A stretch of 64,000 nucleotides of DNA from Tolumonas sp008015085 (GTDB taxonomy: Bacteria; Pseudomonadota; Gammaproteobacteria; Enterobacterales; Aeromonadaceae), in the NCBI GenBank assembly GCA_029265125.1, contig JAJUJX010000007.1:1-64000 (forward strand), written 5' to 3'. A model generated the notes under the pieces. The model was given only the letters and a program-made list of their open reading frames with translations. It did not search any database and had not been told where the DNA came from. Below, piece after piece: positions 41,723 through 49,446 of the stretch; position 1 is the first letter of the stretch; each line of letters opens with the position of its first letter. A program made the position numbers and the translations under genes.

Positions 41723-41779
41723 GTGTGTTCATATTGTTGCCAGATGGCTGATGTGTCAACCATCTGGCAAAAGGGGGGC

Positions 41780-43078
41780 TTAACCTGGAGTCCGTTGATT
41801 GATGGCATACCAATCCAGTTTACGGGTGAGGAACATGATGATAGCCAGAACCACAAAGAGCAGGATGGCACCCATCAGGAGCGCGATATTTTCTGCATTG
41901 AGAATGATGTAAAGCACACCATAAACGAGCCCTAACAGACCACCAAATAACAGACCTGTCTTTTTCCCACCCAAAATATGGCTGAGATAAAACGTATTGA
42001 GCAGAACAGTAGCGGTGGCTGCGCTGAGATATGCAGTGGCAAAACCAAATTGCTCTGTGAACGCCAGTAAGACCACATAGAAAATGATCAGTCCCATTCC
42101 AACCAGTCCGTACTGAACCGGGTGAACACGCAACCCTTTCAGCACTTCGAACATAAAGAAGCTGACGAAGGTGAGGCCGATGAACAGTAAGGCATACTTT
42201 GCTGCTCTTTCGTTCAATTGATATTGATCGACTGGCTGAATCAGGCTGACATTAAATGTTGGCAAGTTTTGATCATATTCCGTCGCTGCATAGTTGCCGA
42301 ATTTTTGTTCCATATCGGTGGCAAACCAACTTGTCTGCCAGTCGGCAGCAAAGCCATTCTGTTCTGATGTATGTTGGGTGGGCAGAAAATCGCCAATAAA
42401 GTTCGGATGCGGCCAGTTCCCTTGCAAGTGATATTGGGTGTCACGGCCGACTGGTGCAATGGCCAGTGACTCCATGCCTTGTAAATCGAGCTCAATTTTA
42501 AAGTTACCATCGCTCAGATTACTGGAATTCAAAGGTGCATGAATTCCGGCTTTATTATTCATATTGGAACCCGGTGCAAACGCAATGAGTTCCTCTCCCA
42601 GCTGTAACTCCGGCACGCTGTTAATGCCGCGGGCATCGGAAAGCAGAAAGGTCAGATAGGCGGTCTGAGGAATCAATTGCTCACTTGATTTGACGGCTCT
42701 TTGTGTCGGAAAGGAACCGGTAAACGACAAACGGGTTTTATAAACCTGTGCTTTATAAATACCGAGTTGTCTTGGTGTCACCTGCAGATTACCCTGAATA
42801 TTCAGCTTCTCGGGCAAAATATATTCATAGACAGTTTCTTCTTCGCGTGTGGTTTTATTCTCAGTCTCTTTCCAATAAATGTGGGTGTATGGTTGCACGA
42901 TGATGGGGCCGATCAGTTGCTGCTGCCCGCTGGCGCTTCGCATCATGCTTTGGATTGCTTCGGTACGATAAGATTGCCGTTCGTGATTCAACTCCAGCAC
43001 CGATTGAACGGGCAAGAGCATTAATAATGTCAAAATGATCAAGAGAGACACTTTGTGAGTCAGAATTTGTTTAATCAT
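41780..43078 (-). CDS. creD: inner-membrane protein CreD
   Basis: CreD is the main target of the CreBC system and affects envelope and beta-lactam or colicin tolerance in relatives. The 432-aa product has an N-terminal membrane segment (residues about 10-25), a large periplasmic domain (about 26-290) and a cluster of five to six membrane segments at the C-terminus (AAKYALLFIGLTFVSFFMFEVL through AIIMFL). HPVQYGLVGMGLIIFYVVLLAFTEQ near residue 320 is the strongest family motif. Start is ATG 43078 with GGAGG five bases ahead; the earlier ATG four codons upstream is less well placed. A perfect cre-tag lies 63 bases upstream. Confidence 0.93.
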   Translation of the reverse strand: MIKQILTHKVSLLIILTLLMLLPVQSVLELNHERQSYRTEAIQSMMRSASGQQQLIGPIIVQPYTHIYWKETENKTTREEETVYEYILPEKLNIQGNLQVTPRQLGIYKAQVYKTRLSFTGSFPTQRAVKSSEQLIPQTAYLTFLLSDARGINSVPELQLGEELIAFAPGSNMNNKAGIHAPLNSSNLSDGNFKIELDLQGMESLAIAPVGRDTQYHLQGNWPHPNFIGDFLPTQHTSEQNGFAADWQTSWFATDMEQKFGNYAATEYDQNLPTFNVSLIQPVDQYQLNERAAKYALLFIGLTFVSFFMFEVLKGLRVHPVQYGLVGMGLIIFYVVLLAFTEQFGFATAYLSAATATVLLNTFYLSHILGGKKTGLLFGGLLGLVYGVLYIILNAENIALLMGAILLFVVLAIIMFLTRKLDWYAINQRTPG

Positions 43079-43140
43079 AGGAACCTCCATTTCAGTGATC
43101 CCTATGATGAAAATGATTTTTGAGGAAAAAATGTCGTTGT

Positions 43141-43156
43141 GTGAAGTGAAAGTGAA
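43141..43156 (-). promoter_or_regulatory. cre-tag/blr-tag before creD
   Basis: On the minus strand this is TTCAC-TTTCAC-TTCAC, an exact match to the TTCACnnnnnnTTCAC site bound by CreB (called BlrA in Aeromonas, where the same tag controls beta-lactamase genes). It sits between the creC stop and creD, so creD has its own CreB-driven promoter. Confidence 0.88.
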
Positions 43157-43157
43157 G

Positions 43158-44579
43158 TTATGCGTTTTCTAGCGAAAAAACAGCTTTTACACCGTGCGGC
43201 TGCCGATGTTGGATGACGAGATCGCCGCCATGTTGATGAGCTACTTCACGGGAAAAGCTCAAGCCTAAGCCCGAACTTTTTGGTTTATCTGGCCGCGGTA
43301 AGGAATAGAACCGGTCGAAGATTTTATCCATCGCGTATTCAGGAATACCCGAGCCTTCATCTTCGATGATGACTTCATAGTGACTGCCCGTCAGATGATC
43401 GCGGACAGTAATACAAGCACCTGTGCTGGAAAAATCGATCGCATTGTCAATTAAGTTGCCGATTGCCTGCTCAATCAATAGGCCGTCGCAAATCATCGTC
43501 GGGGCATGATCAAGCTGTTTACTGATTTGAATGCCCCGGCGTTCGGCGATGGTCTGGCGGGATTGCATCACTTTGTCTAACAGACCTGACATCAGATGAG
43601 GGGTGCGATTCTGTTCGGTGCCTGCTTCCAGGCGGGCGAGTTGCAGCATTCGATCAATCAAACGTTGCATGCGTTGTGATTGTTGCAGAATGTTGTGATG
43701 AAATTTTTGGGCAACAGCTTCCGGCGGATGCTCATTTAAAATTTCTGTTGCCCCTCGGATGGCCGCCAGCGGGCTTTTTAATTCATGGGTAAGGCTGTGG
43801 ATGTATTGCTCGATATAGCTTTTGCCATCTAATTGCCGTCGCATGGAATCGAGCGCATGGCCGAGTCGGGTGAGTTCCGGGCTATACAGTTTCGGTGCGG
43901 ACGGGAGTTCTCCCTGACTGATTCGATTCGCGTAACGGATCAGTGATGAAACTGAATGATTAAGCCACCAGACCAGACTGAGGCCAATCCCGAACGATAA
44001 CAATAACAATACGCCGCCAGCTTGCAGAATTTTCTGTTCACTGCGTTGAATCAGCGGATGTAAGGTGACGTTTGGTTTGGCAACGGTTAATGAGCCAATA
44101 ATTTTCAGCCTGTCGTATAGAGGGGCGGCGACATACATCACGGTGTTATTAGGTTCAGCAGGGTTTTCTGGTGAGCTGCGCGCACCGTATCGACCCTGGA
44201 GTGTCAGATAGACATCATTCCAGCGAGAATAGTCTGCGCCGATATCTTTGCCCGTGGAGTCGTATATCACGATGCCGTCTGCATCTGTCACATAAATCCT
44301 GTAAGTGGCTTGTTGTTTCAGATGGCCATCAATCAGTGCATTAATCGGACGCTGATTCAGCTGTGAAAACGCATGTGCCAAACGCCCGTCACTGATGCTG
44401 CCTGATTTCAGATCTTCGGCTGCCATTGGCGCTAATAACTGTGCCATGTCGACCAGTGTATCTTCCGTTGCACTGCGAATGCCTGGTTTAACCTCGTTGG
44501 TAAAAATGTGGACGACAAACCACCCAGCCAAGGAAAACAACAATACAAACCCCAGCATGAGCTGAAGGCTTAATCTCAT
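43158..44579 (-). CDS. creC: sensor histidine kinase CreC
   Basis: The 473-aa kinase partner of CreB. It has a first membrane segment at about 7-24, a periplasmic sensor to about 185, a second membrane segment at about 186-205 (GGVLLLLSFGIGLSLVWWL), a HAMP linker, the H-box SLTHELKSPLAAIRGATEIL with H265, and an ATPase domain with GNLIDNAIDFS, EDEGSGIPE and SGLGLSFSREV. It overlaps creB by four bases. In Aeromonas the homologue BlrB senses cell-wall damage and raises beta-lactamase production; this is family knowledge, the stimulus cannot be read here. Confidence 0.93.
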   Translation of the reverse strand: MRLSLQLMLGFVLLFSLAGWFVVHIFTNEVKPGIRSATEDTLVDMAQLLAPMAAEDLKSGSISDGRLAHAFSQLNQRPINALIDGHLKQQATYRIYVTDADGIVIYDSTGKDIGADYSRWNDVYLTLQGRYGARSSPENPAEPNNTVMYVAAPLYDRLKIIGSLTVAKPNVTLHPLIQRSEQKILQAGGVLLLLSFGIGLSLVWWLNHSVSSLIRYANRISQGELPSAPKLYSPELTRLGHALDSMRRQLDGKSYIEQYIHSLTHELKSPLAAIRGATEILNEHPPEAVAQKFHHNILQQSQRMQRLIDRMLQLARLEAGTEQNRTPHLMSGLLDKVMQSRQTIAERRGIQISKQLDHAPTMICDGLLIEQAIGNLIDNAIDFSSTGACITVRDHLTGSHYEVIIEDEGSGIPEYAMDKIFDRFYSLPRPDKPKSSGLGLSFSREVAHQHGGDLVIQHRQPHGVKAVFSLENA

Positions 44580-45259
44580 AAGCCCTCCAGGCTATAGCCG
44601 AGGCCGCGGTGGGTGAGAATATAGTTCGATTCCGGGTCGATCTCTTTGAGTTTTGCCCGAATCGTTTTCACATGTGTATCTACTGTGCGGTCGGTGGTTT
44701 CTTCTGCGTTTTCCCACACTAAATCCATGATAGTGGCTCGCGAATAAATACGCCCCGGTGCCGCAATCAGGATCTTCAGAAACAGATATTCATAACGCGT
44801 TAAATGTAATGGTTGGCCATGCAGGGTGATGCGGGCTTTATGTTCATCGATCATCAGTCCCGCCGAAGATGGAAGCGGTTGTGCCGGTGGCTGGCTGCGG
44901 CGCAGAATGACCCTGACACGGGCACACACTTCTCTGGGCGAAAACGGCTTTGCGACATAATCATCAGCGCCGATTTCAAGGCCAAGCAGTCGGTCAATTT
45001 CTTCACTGCGGGCGGTAAGAAACATCAGCGGAATAGTGTGCTGCTGGCGGATCTGCCTACACAGCTCAAAGCCACTCATATCGGGCAGGCCAATATCCAG
45101 AATGATAAAATCGGGTTGTTCATCGGTCAGAGCAGAAAGGAGTGGCTGCGCCCGTTCAAACCAGCGCACTGCAAACCCTTCTGTTTCGAGGCTGTAGATC
45201 AGTGAATCGGCAATCGCAGCTTCATCTTCGGCCAGCCAGATTTTCTTTCGACCATTCAT
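44576..45259 (-). CDS. creB: response regulator CreB
   Basis: An OmpR/PhoB-type regulator of 227 aa from ATG 45259: receiver domain with AEDE near the start, phospho-acceptor D55 in FIILDIGLPDMSGFEL, ADDYVAKPFSPREV near 100, and a winged-helix DNA-binding domain at the C-terminus (LTRYEYLFLKILIAAPGRIYSR, DRTVDTHVKTIRAKL). The frame also allows ATG 45274, five codons earlier; GAGAG eight bases ahead of 45259 favours the shorter start. It should bind the cre-tag at 43141-43156. First gene of a creBC operon with creD behind its own promoter. Confidence 0.92.
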   Translation of the reverse strand: MNGRKKIWLAEDEAAIADSLIYSLETEGFAVRWFERAQPLLSALTDEQPDFIILDIGLPDMSGFELCRQIRQQHTIPLMFLTARSEEIDRLLGLEIGADDYVAKPFSPREVCARVRVILRRSQPPAQPLPSSAGLMIDEHKARITLHGQPLHLTRYEYLFLKILIAAPGRIYSRATIMDLVWENAEETTDRTVDTHVKTIRAKLKEIDPESNYILTHRGLGYSLEGL

Positions 45260-45328
45260 CGCTCGTGCTCTCATTTTTATTCTGGAGATGAACCCGATGG
45301 CGGTATTGCAACCATCGGGGATGGCGCA

Positions 45329-45730
45329 TTATTTGCGGCGGCTTTGCTTGGCTTGTTTGCGCAGCAGGTCGTCGGCAACTGTCTCCGGATCTTCCACCAC
45401 GCCATCAGCATCAGCCAGAGGGAAAATGGCCACGGCAACGCCATCGTCGGTCATGCCTTTGACCCAGCGATCCAGCCACTCTTTGAGGGGTACCGCATAC
45501 GGTTCACACTCAGCCAGTTCGTTGCCGGCCCATGCTTTGGCATAGTCAGGGTGTGGCCAGACCGGAATGCAATCTTCATCCTCGGTCGCCAGAGAGACAC
45601 AACCTTCATTGTCTTTCAGAATCCAGATCTCGCCGTTGGTGACGGCCTGTTGCAGAAAATGGTGATAACGCTGTTCGGCATCTTGTGACTGGATAGTCTG
45701 AAACTCTTCGGATGATAGCGGGTAGGTCAT
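45329..45730 (-). CDS. DUF2750 family protein
   Basis: A 133-aa soluble acidic protein that fits the DUF2750 family: repeated aromatic strands with ILKDNEGCVSLATEDEDCIPVWPHPDYAKAW (about 37-67) and EWLDRWVKGMTDDGVAVAIFPLAD (about 83-106). The family has no established function; an immunity- or ligand-binding role has not been shown to my knowledge. It ends in a basic tail QAKQSRRK. It is a lone gene between creB and ssb, with an inverted repeat CCCGATGG/CCATCGGG (45293-45319) behind its stop. Confidence 0.8.
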   Translation of the reverse strand: MTYPLSSEEFQTIQSQDAEQRYHHFLQQAVTNGEIWILKDNEGCVSLATEDEDCIPVWPHPDYAKAWAGNELAECEPYAVPLKEWLDRWVKGMTDDGVAVAIFPLADADGVVEDPETVADDLLRKQAKQSRRK

Positions 45731-45757
45731 GACAGTCTCTCAGTTCGTAAAAAACAA

Positions 45758-45785
45758 AACCCGCACAACAAGTGTCGTACGGGTT
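45758..45785 (-). terminator. ssb intrinsic terminator
   Basis: On the minus strand AACCCG...CGGGTT with inner AC/GT pairs forms a stem followed by TTTTGTTTTTT. It lies about 30 bases after the ssb stop, ahead of the DUF2750 gene. Confidence 0.75.
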
Positions 45786-45814
45786 GATATAGGTGATGAT
45801 ATTCTTTTTTAATC

Positions 45815-46366
45815 CTAGAACGGAATATCGTCATCAAAATCCATCGGTGGCTCATTATAGGTTGGCTGCTGAGCCGCTGGTGCCGGAGCATAGCCACCTT
45901 GTGGAGCGGCTGGCTGACCATAACCCGGGTTGGCGCCACCCTGTGGAGCAGCTGCAGGTGCGGATGGGCGACCCCAGTTGCCTTGTTGCGGCTGTTGTGC
46001 TGGTGCGCCCATGTTGCCACCGGTGCCGGCATTACGACTGTCCAGCATCTGCATTTCATTGGCAACGATTTCAGTGGTGTAACGCTTCTGGCCTTGCTGA
46101 TCCTGCCATTCACGAGTCTGCAGTCGGCCTTCGAGATAGACTTTTGAACCTTTACGCAGGTATTCGCCCGCAATTTCCGCCAGACGACGATAGACCACGA
46201 TGCGATGCCATTCGGTACGTTCCTGCAGCTGACCCTGCTGGTCTTTCCAGCTTTCGCTGGTTGCTACGGTGAAGTTGGCAACCGCATTGCCATTCGGCAT
46301 GTAACGAACTTCCGGGTCTTGACCCAGATTGCCAACGATAATGACTTTATTCACGCCTCTGGCCAT
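45815..46366 (-). CDS. ssb: single-stranded DNA-binding protein SSB
   Basis: From ATG 46366 (GGAG six bases upstream) the product is 183 aa and begins ARGVNKVIIVGNLGQDPEVRY. The OB-fold covers about residues 1-112 (WHRIVVYRRLAEIAGEYLRKGSKVY, then RYTTEIVANEMQML), followed by a Gly/Gln/Pro/Ala-rich disordered linker and the acidic tip MDFDDDIPF that recruits repair and replication proteins. The longer ATG at 46378 is not needed. SSB coats single-stranded DNA in replication, recombination and repair; here it is divergent from uvrA across a LexA box. Confidence 0.96.
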   Translation of the reverse strand: MARGVNKVIIVGNLGQDPEVRYMPNGNAVANFTVATSESWKDQQGQLQERTEWHRIVVYRRLAEIAGEYLRKGSKVYLEGRLQTREWQDQQGQKRYTTEIVANEMQMLDSRNAGTGGNMGAPAQQPQQGNWGRPSAPAAAPQGGANPGYGQPAAPQGGYAPAPAAQQPTYNEPPMDFDDDIPF

Positions 46367-46495
46367 GATCTGCTCCATAAACTGGTTTAATAAATCTGAT
46401 GCGCAAGCTTAGCAAAAATCACTGCCAAAGTCAGATCGGCTGCTATGACAGGTGAGAAATAGTTTCCGAATATTATATTAACATTTTTGCAGCAA

Positions 46496-46515
46496 TACTG
46501 GCTATTCATCCAGTA
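46496..46515. promoter_or_regulatory. LexA (SOS) box between ssb and uvrA
   Basis: TACTGGCTATTCATCCAGTA closely follows the SOS box consensus CTG-N10-CAG with extended flanks, and resembles the E. coli uvrA/ssb box. It is 48 bases before the uvrA ATG and could control both divergent genes. Confidence 0.85.
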
Positions 46516-46563
46516 TCATCTGTGCGATACTGAAGTTTTGATGCAGTTCACAGTTGGCTCTCT

Positions 46564-49407
46564 ATGGACAAGATCGCGATCAGGGGCGCTCGTACCCACA
46601 ACCTGAAAAATATCAGTCTCACGCTGCCGCGCGACAAACTAATCGTCATCACCGGGCTGTCCGGTTCCGGTAAATCCTCTCTGGCTTTTGATACCTTGTA
46701 TGCAGAAGGCCAACGTCGTTATGTTGAATCGCTTTCTGCCTATGCCCGTCAGTTTCTCAGTCTGATGGAAAAGCCGGATGTGGATCATATTGAAGGTCTG
46801 TCACCGGCCATTTCCATTGAACAAAAATCGACGTCGCATAACCCGCGTTCTACAGTAGGCACCATCACCGAGATCTACGATTATTTGCGTTTGCTGTATG
46901 CTCGGGTCGGTGAACCTCGCTGCCCGGAACATGACTTGCCATTAGCGGCACAGACGATCAGTCAGATGGTCGATCGGGTACTGGCGGAGCCGGAAAACCG
47001 CAAGATGATGATTCTGGCGCCTGTGGTGCGGAACCGTAAGGGTGAACATAAGCAGTTGCTGGAAAATCTGTCCGCACAGGGCTACATCCGTGCGCGAATT
47101 GACGGTGAAGTCTGCGATCTGTCTGACCCGCCAGCGCTGGAACTGCAAAAGAAACATACGATTGAAGTGGTTGTCGATCGCTTTAAAGTCCGTTCTGATC
47201 TGCAACTGCGACTGGCTGAATCGTTTGAAACGGCACTGACGTTGTCGGGTGGGCTGGTTTACGTCGCTGACATGGATGATGACAAAGCGCATCCGCTGAT
47301 TTTCTCCGCCAACTTCGCCTGTCCGGAATGCGGTTATTCGCTGAGTGAGCTGGAGCCGCGGCTGTTCTCGTTCAACAACCCGGCAGGGGCTTGCCCGACC
47401 TGCGATGGGTTAGGGGTGCAGCAATATTTCGATCCGCAGAAAGTGGTGACCAATCCGGAACTGAGCCTGTCTGGCGGTGCGATCCGCGGTTGGGATAAAC
47501 GCAGTTTCTACTATTTCCAGATGCTGAAATCGGTCGCAGAGCATTACCATTTTGATCTGGAAGAACCCTTTGAAGCATTGACTCCGCAAGCTCAAAAAGT
47601 GGTTTTACACGGCAGTGGGCATACCCAGATTGAGTTTCGCTACATGAATGATCGCGGTGATGTGGTGGTGCGTAATCATCCGTTCGAGGGGGTGATCCAT
47701 AATATGGAACGCCGCTACCGCGAAACCGAGTCGAACAGCGTGCGTGAAGAGCTGGCGAAATATATTGCCAATCAGCCATGCCCGAGCTGTAAGGGTAGCC
47801 GTTTGCGGCAGGAGGCTCGCCATGTCTATGTGGAAGGGGTGACCTTACCGCAGGTCTCTGAGATGTCGATTGGTGAGGCGCTGAATTTCTTTCACAACCT
47901 CAGTCTTACGGGGCAGCGTGCTCAGATTGCCGAGAAGATCCTCAAAGAGATCATCGAACGTCTCGGCTTCCTGGTTAACGTCGGCCTGAATTATCTGACG
48001 CTGTCCCGTTCCGCAGAAACATTGTCGGGTGGTGAAGCACAGCGTATCCGTCTGGCGAGTCAGATTGGTGCCGGTCTGGTTGGCGTCATGTATGTGTTGG
48101 ATGAACCTTCGATTGGTCTGCACCAGCGAGATAACGAACGTCTGCTGAATACGCTGTTTCATCTGCGTAATCTCGGTAATACCGTGATTGTGGTGGAACA
48201 TGATGAAGACGCGATCCGTCATGCCGACTATGTAGTGGATATTGGTCCGGGGGCCGGTGTGCACGGTGGCGACATCGTGGCTCAGGGGACACCGGCGGAG
48301 ATCATGACTAACAGTGATTCACTGACGGGCGAATATCTCTCCGGCCGTAAGAAAATTGATGTTCCGCAGCAACGTCGCCCGATTGGTGAGAAGTGGGTCA
48401 AATTGCTGGGTGCTAACGGCAACAACCTGAAGAAGGTCGATCTGCATATTCCGGTGGGTGTGATGACGTGTGTTACCGGGGTTTCTGGTTCCGGTAAATC
48501 AACGCTGATCAATGACACGCTGTTCCGCATCGCCCATCGCGAACTGAATGGGGCGACTGTGGAGAAACCCGCGCCGTATTTTGATATTCAGGGGCTGGAA
48601 CATCTGGATAAGGTGGTTGATATAGACCAGAGCCCGATCGGTCGAACACCGCGCTCGAATCCAGCGACCTATACCGGCTTGTTCACGCCAATCCGTGAAC
48701 TGTTTGCCGGCACTCAGGAAGCCCGTTCACGCGGTTATCAGCCGGGACGTTTCTCGTTTAACGTCAAGGGTGGGCGCTGCGAAGCTTGTCAGGGCGATGG
48801 CGTGATCAAGGTAGAAATGCATTTCCTGCCCGATGTGTATGTGCCTTGTGATGTCTGCAAAGGCAAACGCTATAACCGCGAAACGCTGGAAGTGAAATAC
48901 AAGGGTAAAACCATTCACGAAGTGCTGGAAATGACGGTAGAAGATGCCCGCGAATTCTTCGATGCGGTGCCCGCATTGTCCCGCAAACTGCAGACGCTAA
49001 TGGATGTGGGGCTTTCTTATATTCGTCTGGGGCAGTCTGCTACTACGCTCTCTGGCGGTGAGGCGCAACGCGTGAAACTGGCTCGCGAACTGTCAAAACG
49101 CGATACCGGACAGACCCTCTATATTCTCGATGAACCGACGACCGGTCTGCATTTCCATGATATTCAGCAACTGTTGAATGTTCTGGAAAAGCTGCGTGAT
49201 AACGGCAATACCATCGTGATCATCGAACACAATCTGGATGTGATTAAAACCGCAGACTGGATTGTCGATCTGGGGCCGGAAGGTGGCTCAGGAGGGGGGA
49301 CGATCCTGGTGACAGGCACACCGGAGCAAGTGGCTGAATGTGCAGAATCGCATACCGCGCGTTTTCTCAAGCCATTGCTGGATCGGGACAAAGCCCGTCA
49401 GGCATGA
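46564..49407 (+). CDS. uvrA: excinuclease ABC subunit A (UvrA)
   Basis: Damage-recognition ATPase of nucleotide excision repair. The 947-aa protein has the first Walker A GLSGSGKSS at 31-39, a zinc finger CPECGYSLSELEPR...CPTCDGLG near 255-285, the first signature LSGGEAQRIRLASQ near 485-498, a second Walker A GVSGSGKST near 640-648, a second zinc finger CEACQGDG...CDVCKGKRY near 740-770, a second signature LSGGEAQRVKLAREL near 832-846 and ILDEPTTGLHFHD. Length is standard. It is divergent from ssb across a LexA box, so SOS-inducible; a strong terminator follows. Confidence 0.98.
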   Translation: MDKIAIRGARTHNLKNISLTLPRDKLIVITGLSGSGKSSLAFDTLYAEGQRRYVESLSAYARQFLSLMEKPDVDHIEGLSPAISIEQKSTSHNPRSTVGTITEIYDYLRLLYARVGEPRCPEHDLPLAAQTISQMVDRVLAEPENRKMMILAPVVRNRKGEHKQLLENLSAQGYIRARIDGEVCDLSDPPALELQKKHTIEVVVDRFKVRSDLQLRLAESFETALTLSGGLVYVADMDDDKAHPLIFSANFACPECGYSLSELEPRLFSFNNPAGACPTCDGLGVQQYFDPQKVVTNPELSLSGGAIRGWDKRSFYYFQMLKSVAEHYHFDLEEPFEALTPQAQKVVLHGSGHTQIEFRYMNDRGDVVVRNHPFEGVIHNMERRYRETESNSVREELAKYIANQPCPSCKGSRLRQEARHVYVEGVTLPQVSEMSIGEALNFFHNLSLTGQRAQIAEKILKEIIERLGFLVNVGLNYLTLSRSAETLSGGEAQRIRLASQIGAGLVGVMYVLDEPSIGLHQRDNERLLNTLFHLRNLGNTVIVVEHDEDAIRHADYVVDIGPGAGVHGGDIVAQGTPAEIMTNSDSLTGEYLSGRKKIDVPQQRRPIGEKWVKLLGANGNNLKKVDLHIPVGVMTCVTGVSGSGKSTLINDTLFRIAHRELNGATVEKPAPYFDIQGLEHLDKVVDIDQSPIGRTPRSNPATYTGLFTPIRELFAGTQEARSRGYQPGRFSFNVKGGRCEACQGDGVIKVEMHFLPDVYVPCDVCKGKRYNRETLEVKYKGKTIHEVLEMTVEDAREFFDAVPALSRKLQTLMDVGLSYIRLGQSATTLSGGEAQRVKLARELSKRDTGQTLYILDEPTTGLHFHDIQQLLNVLEKLRDNGNTIVIIEHNLDVIKTADWIVDLGPEGGSGGGTILVTGTPEQVAECAESHTARFLKPLLDRDKARQA

Positions 49408-49419
49408 GAACGAAATCAG

Positions 49420-49446
49420 AGACCGGCATTTGCCGGTCTTTTTTAA
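49420..49446. terminator. uvrA intrinsic terminator
   Basis: GACCGGCA (49421-49428) pairs with TGCCGGTC (49431-49438) with TTTTTT behind it on the plus strand. Its T-run overlaps the stop codon of the convergent PilZ gene (49443), and the left A-rich flank is weak, so it mainly serves uvrA. Confidence 0.88.

Noticed and set aside
41740..41767. Hairpin CCAGATG/CATCTGG between thiM leader and creD as a terminator
   Set aside because: It lacks a T-run on either strand, and the loop is long; it may matter, but I cannot support it as an intrinsic terminator.
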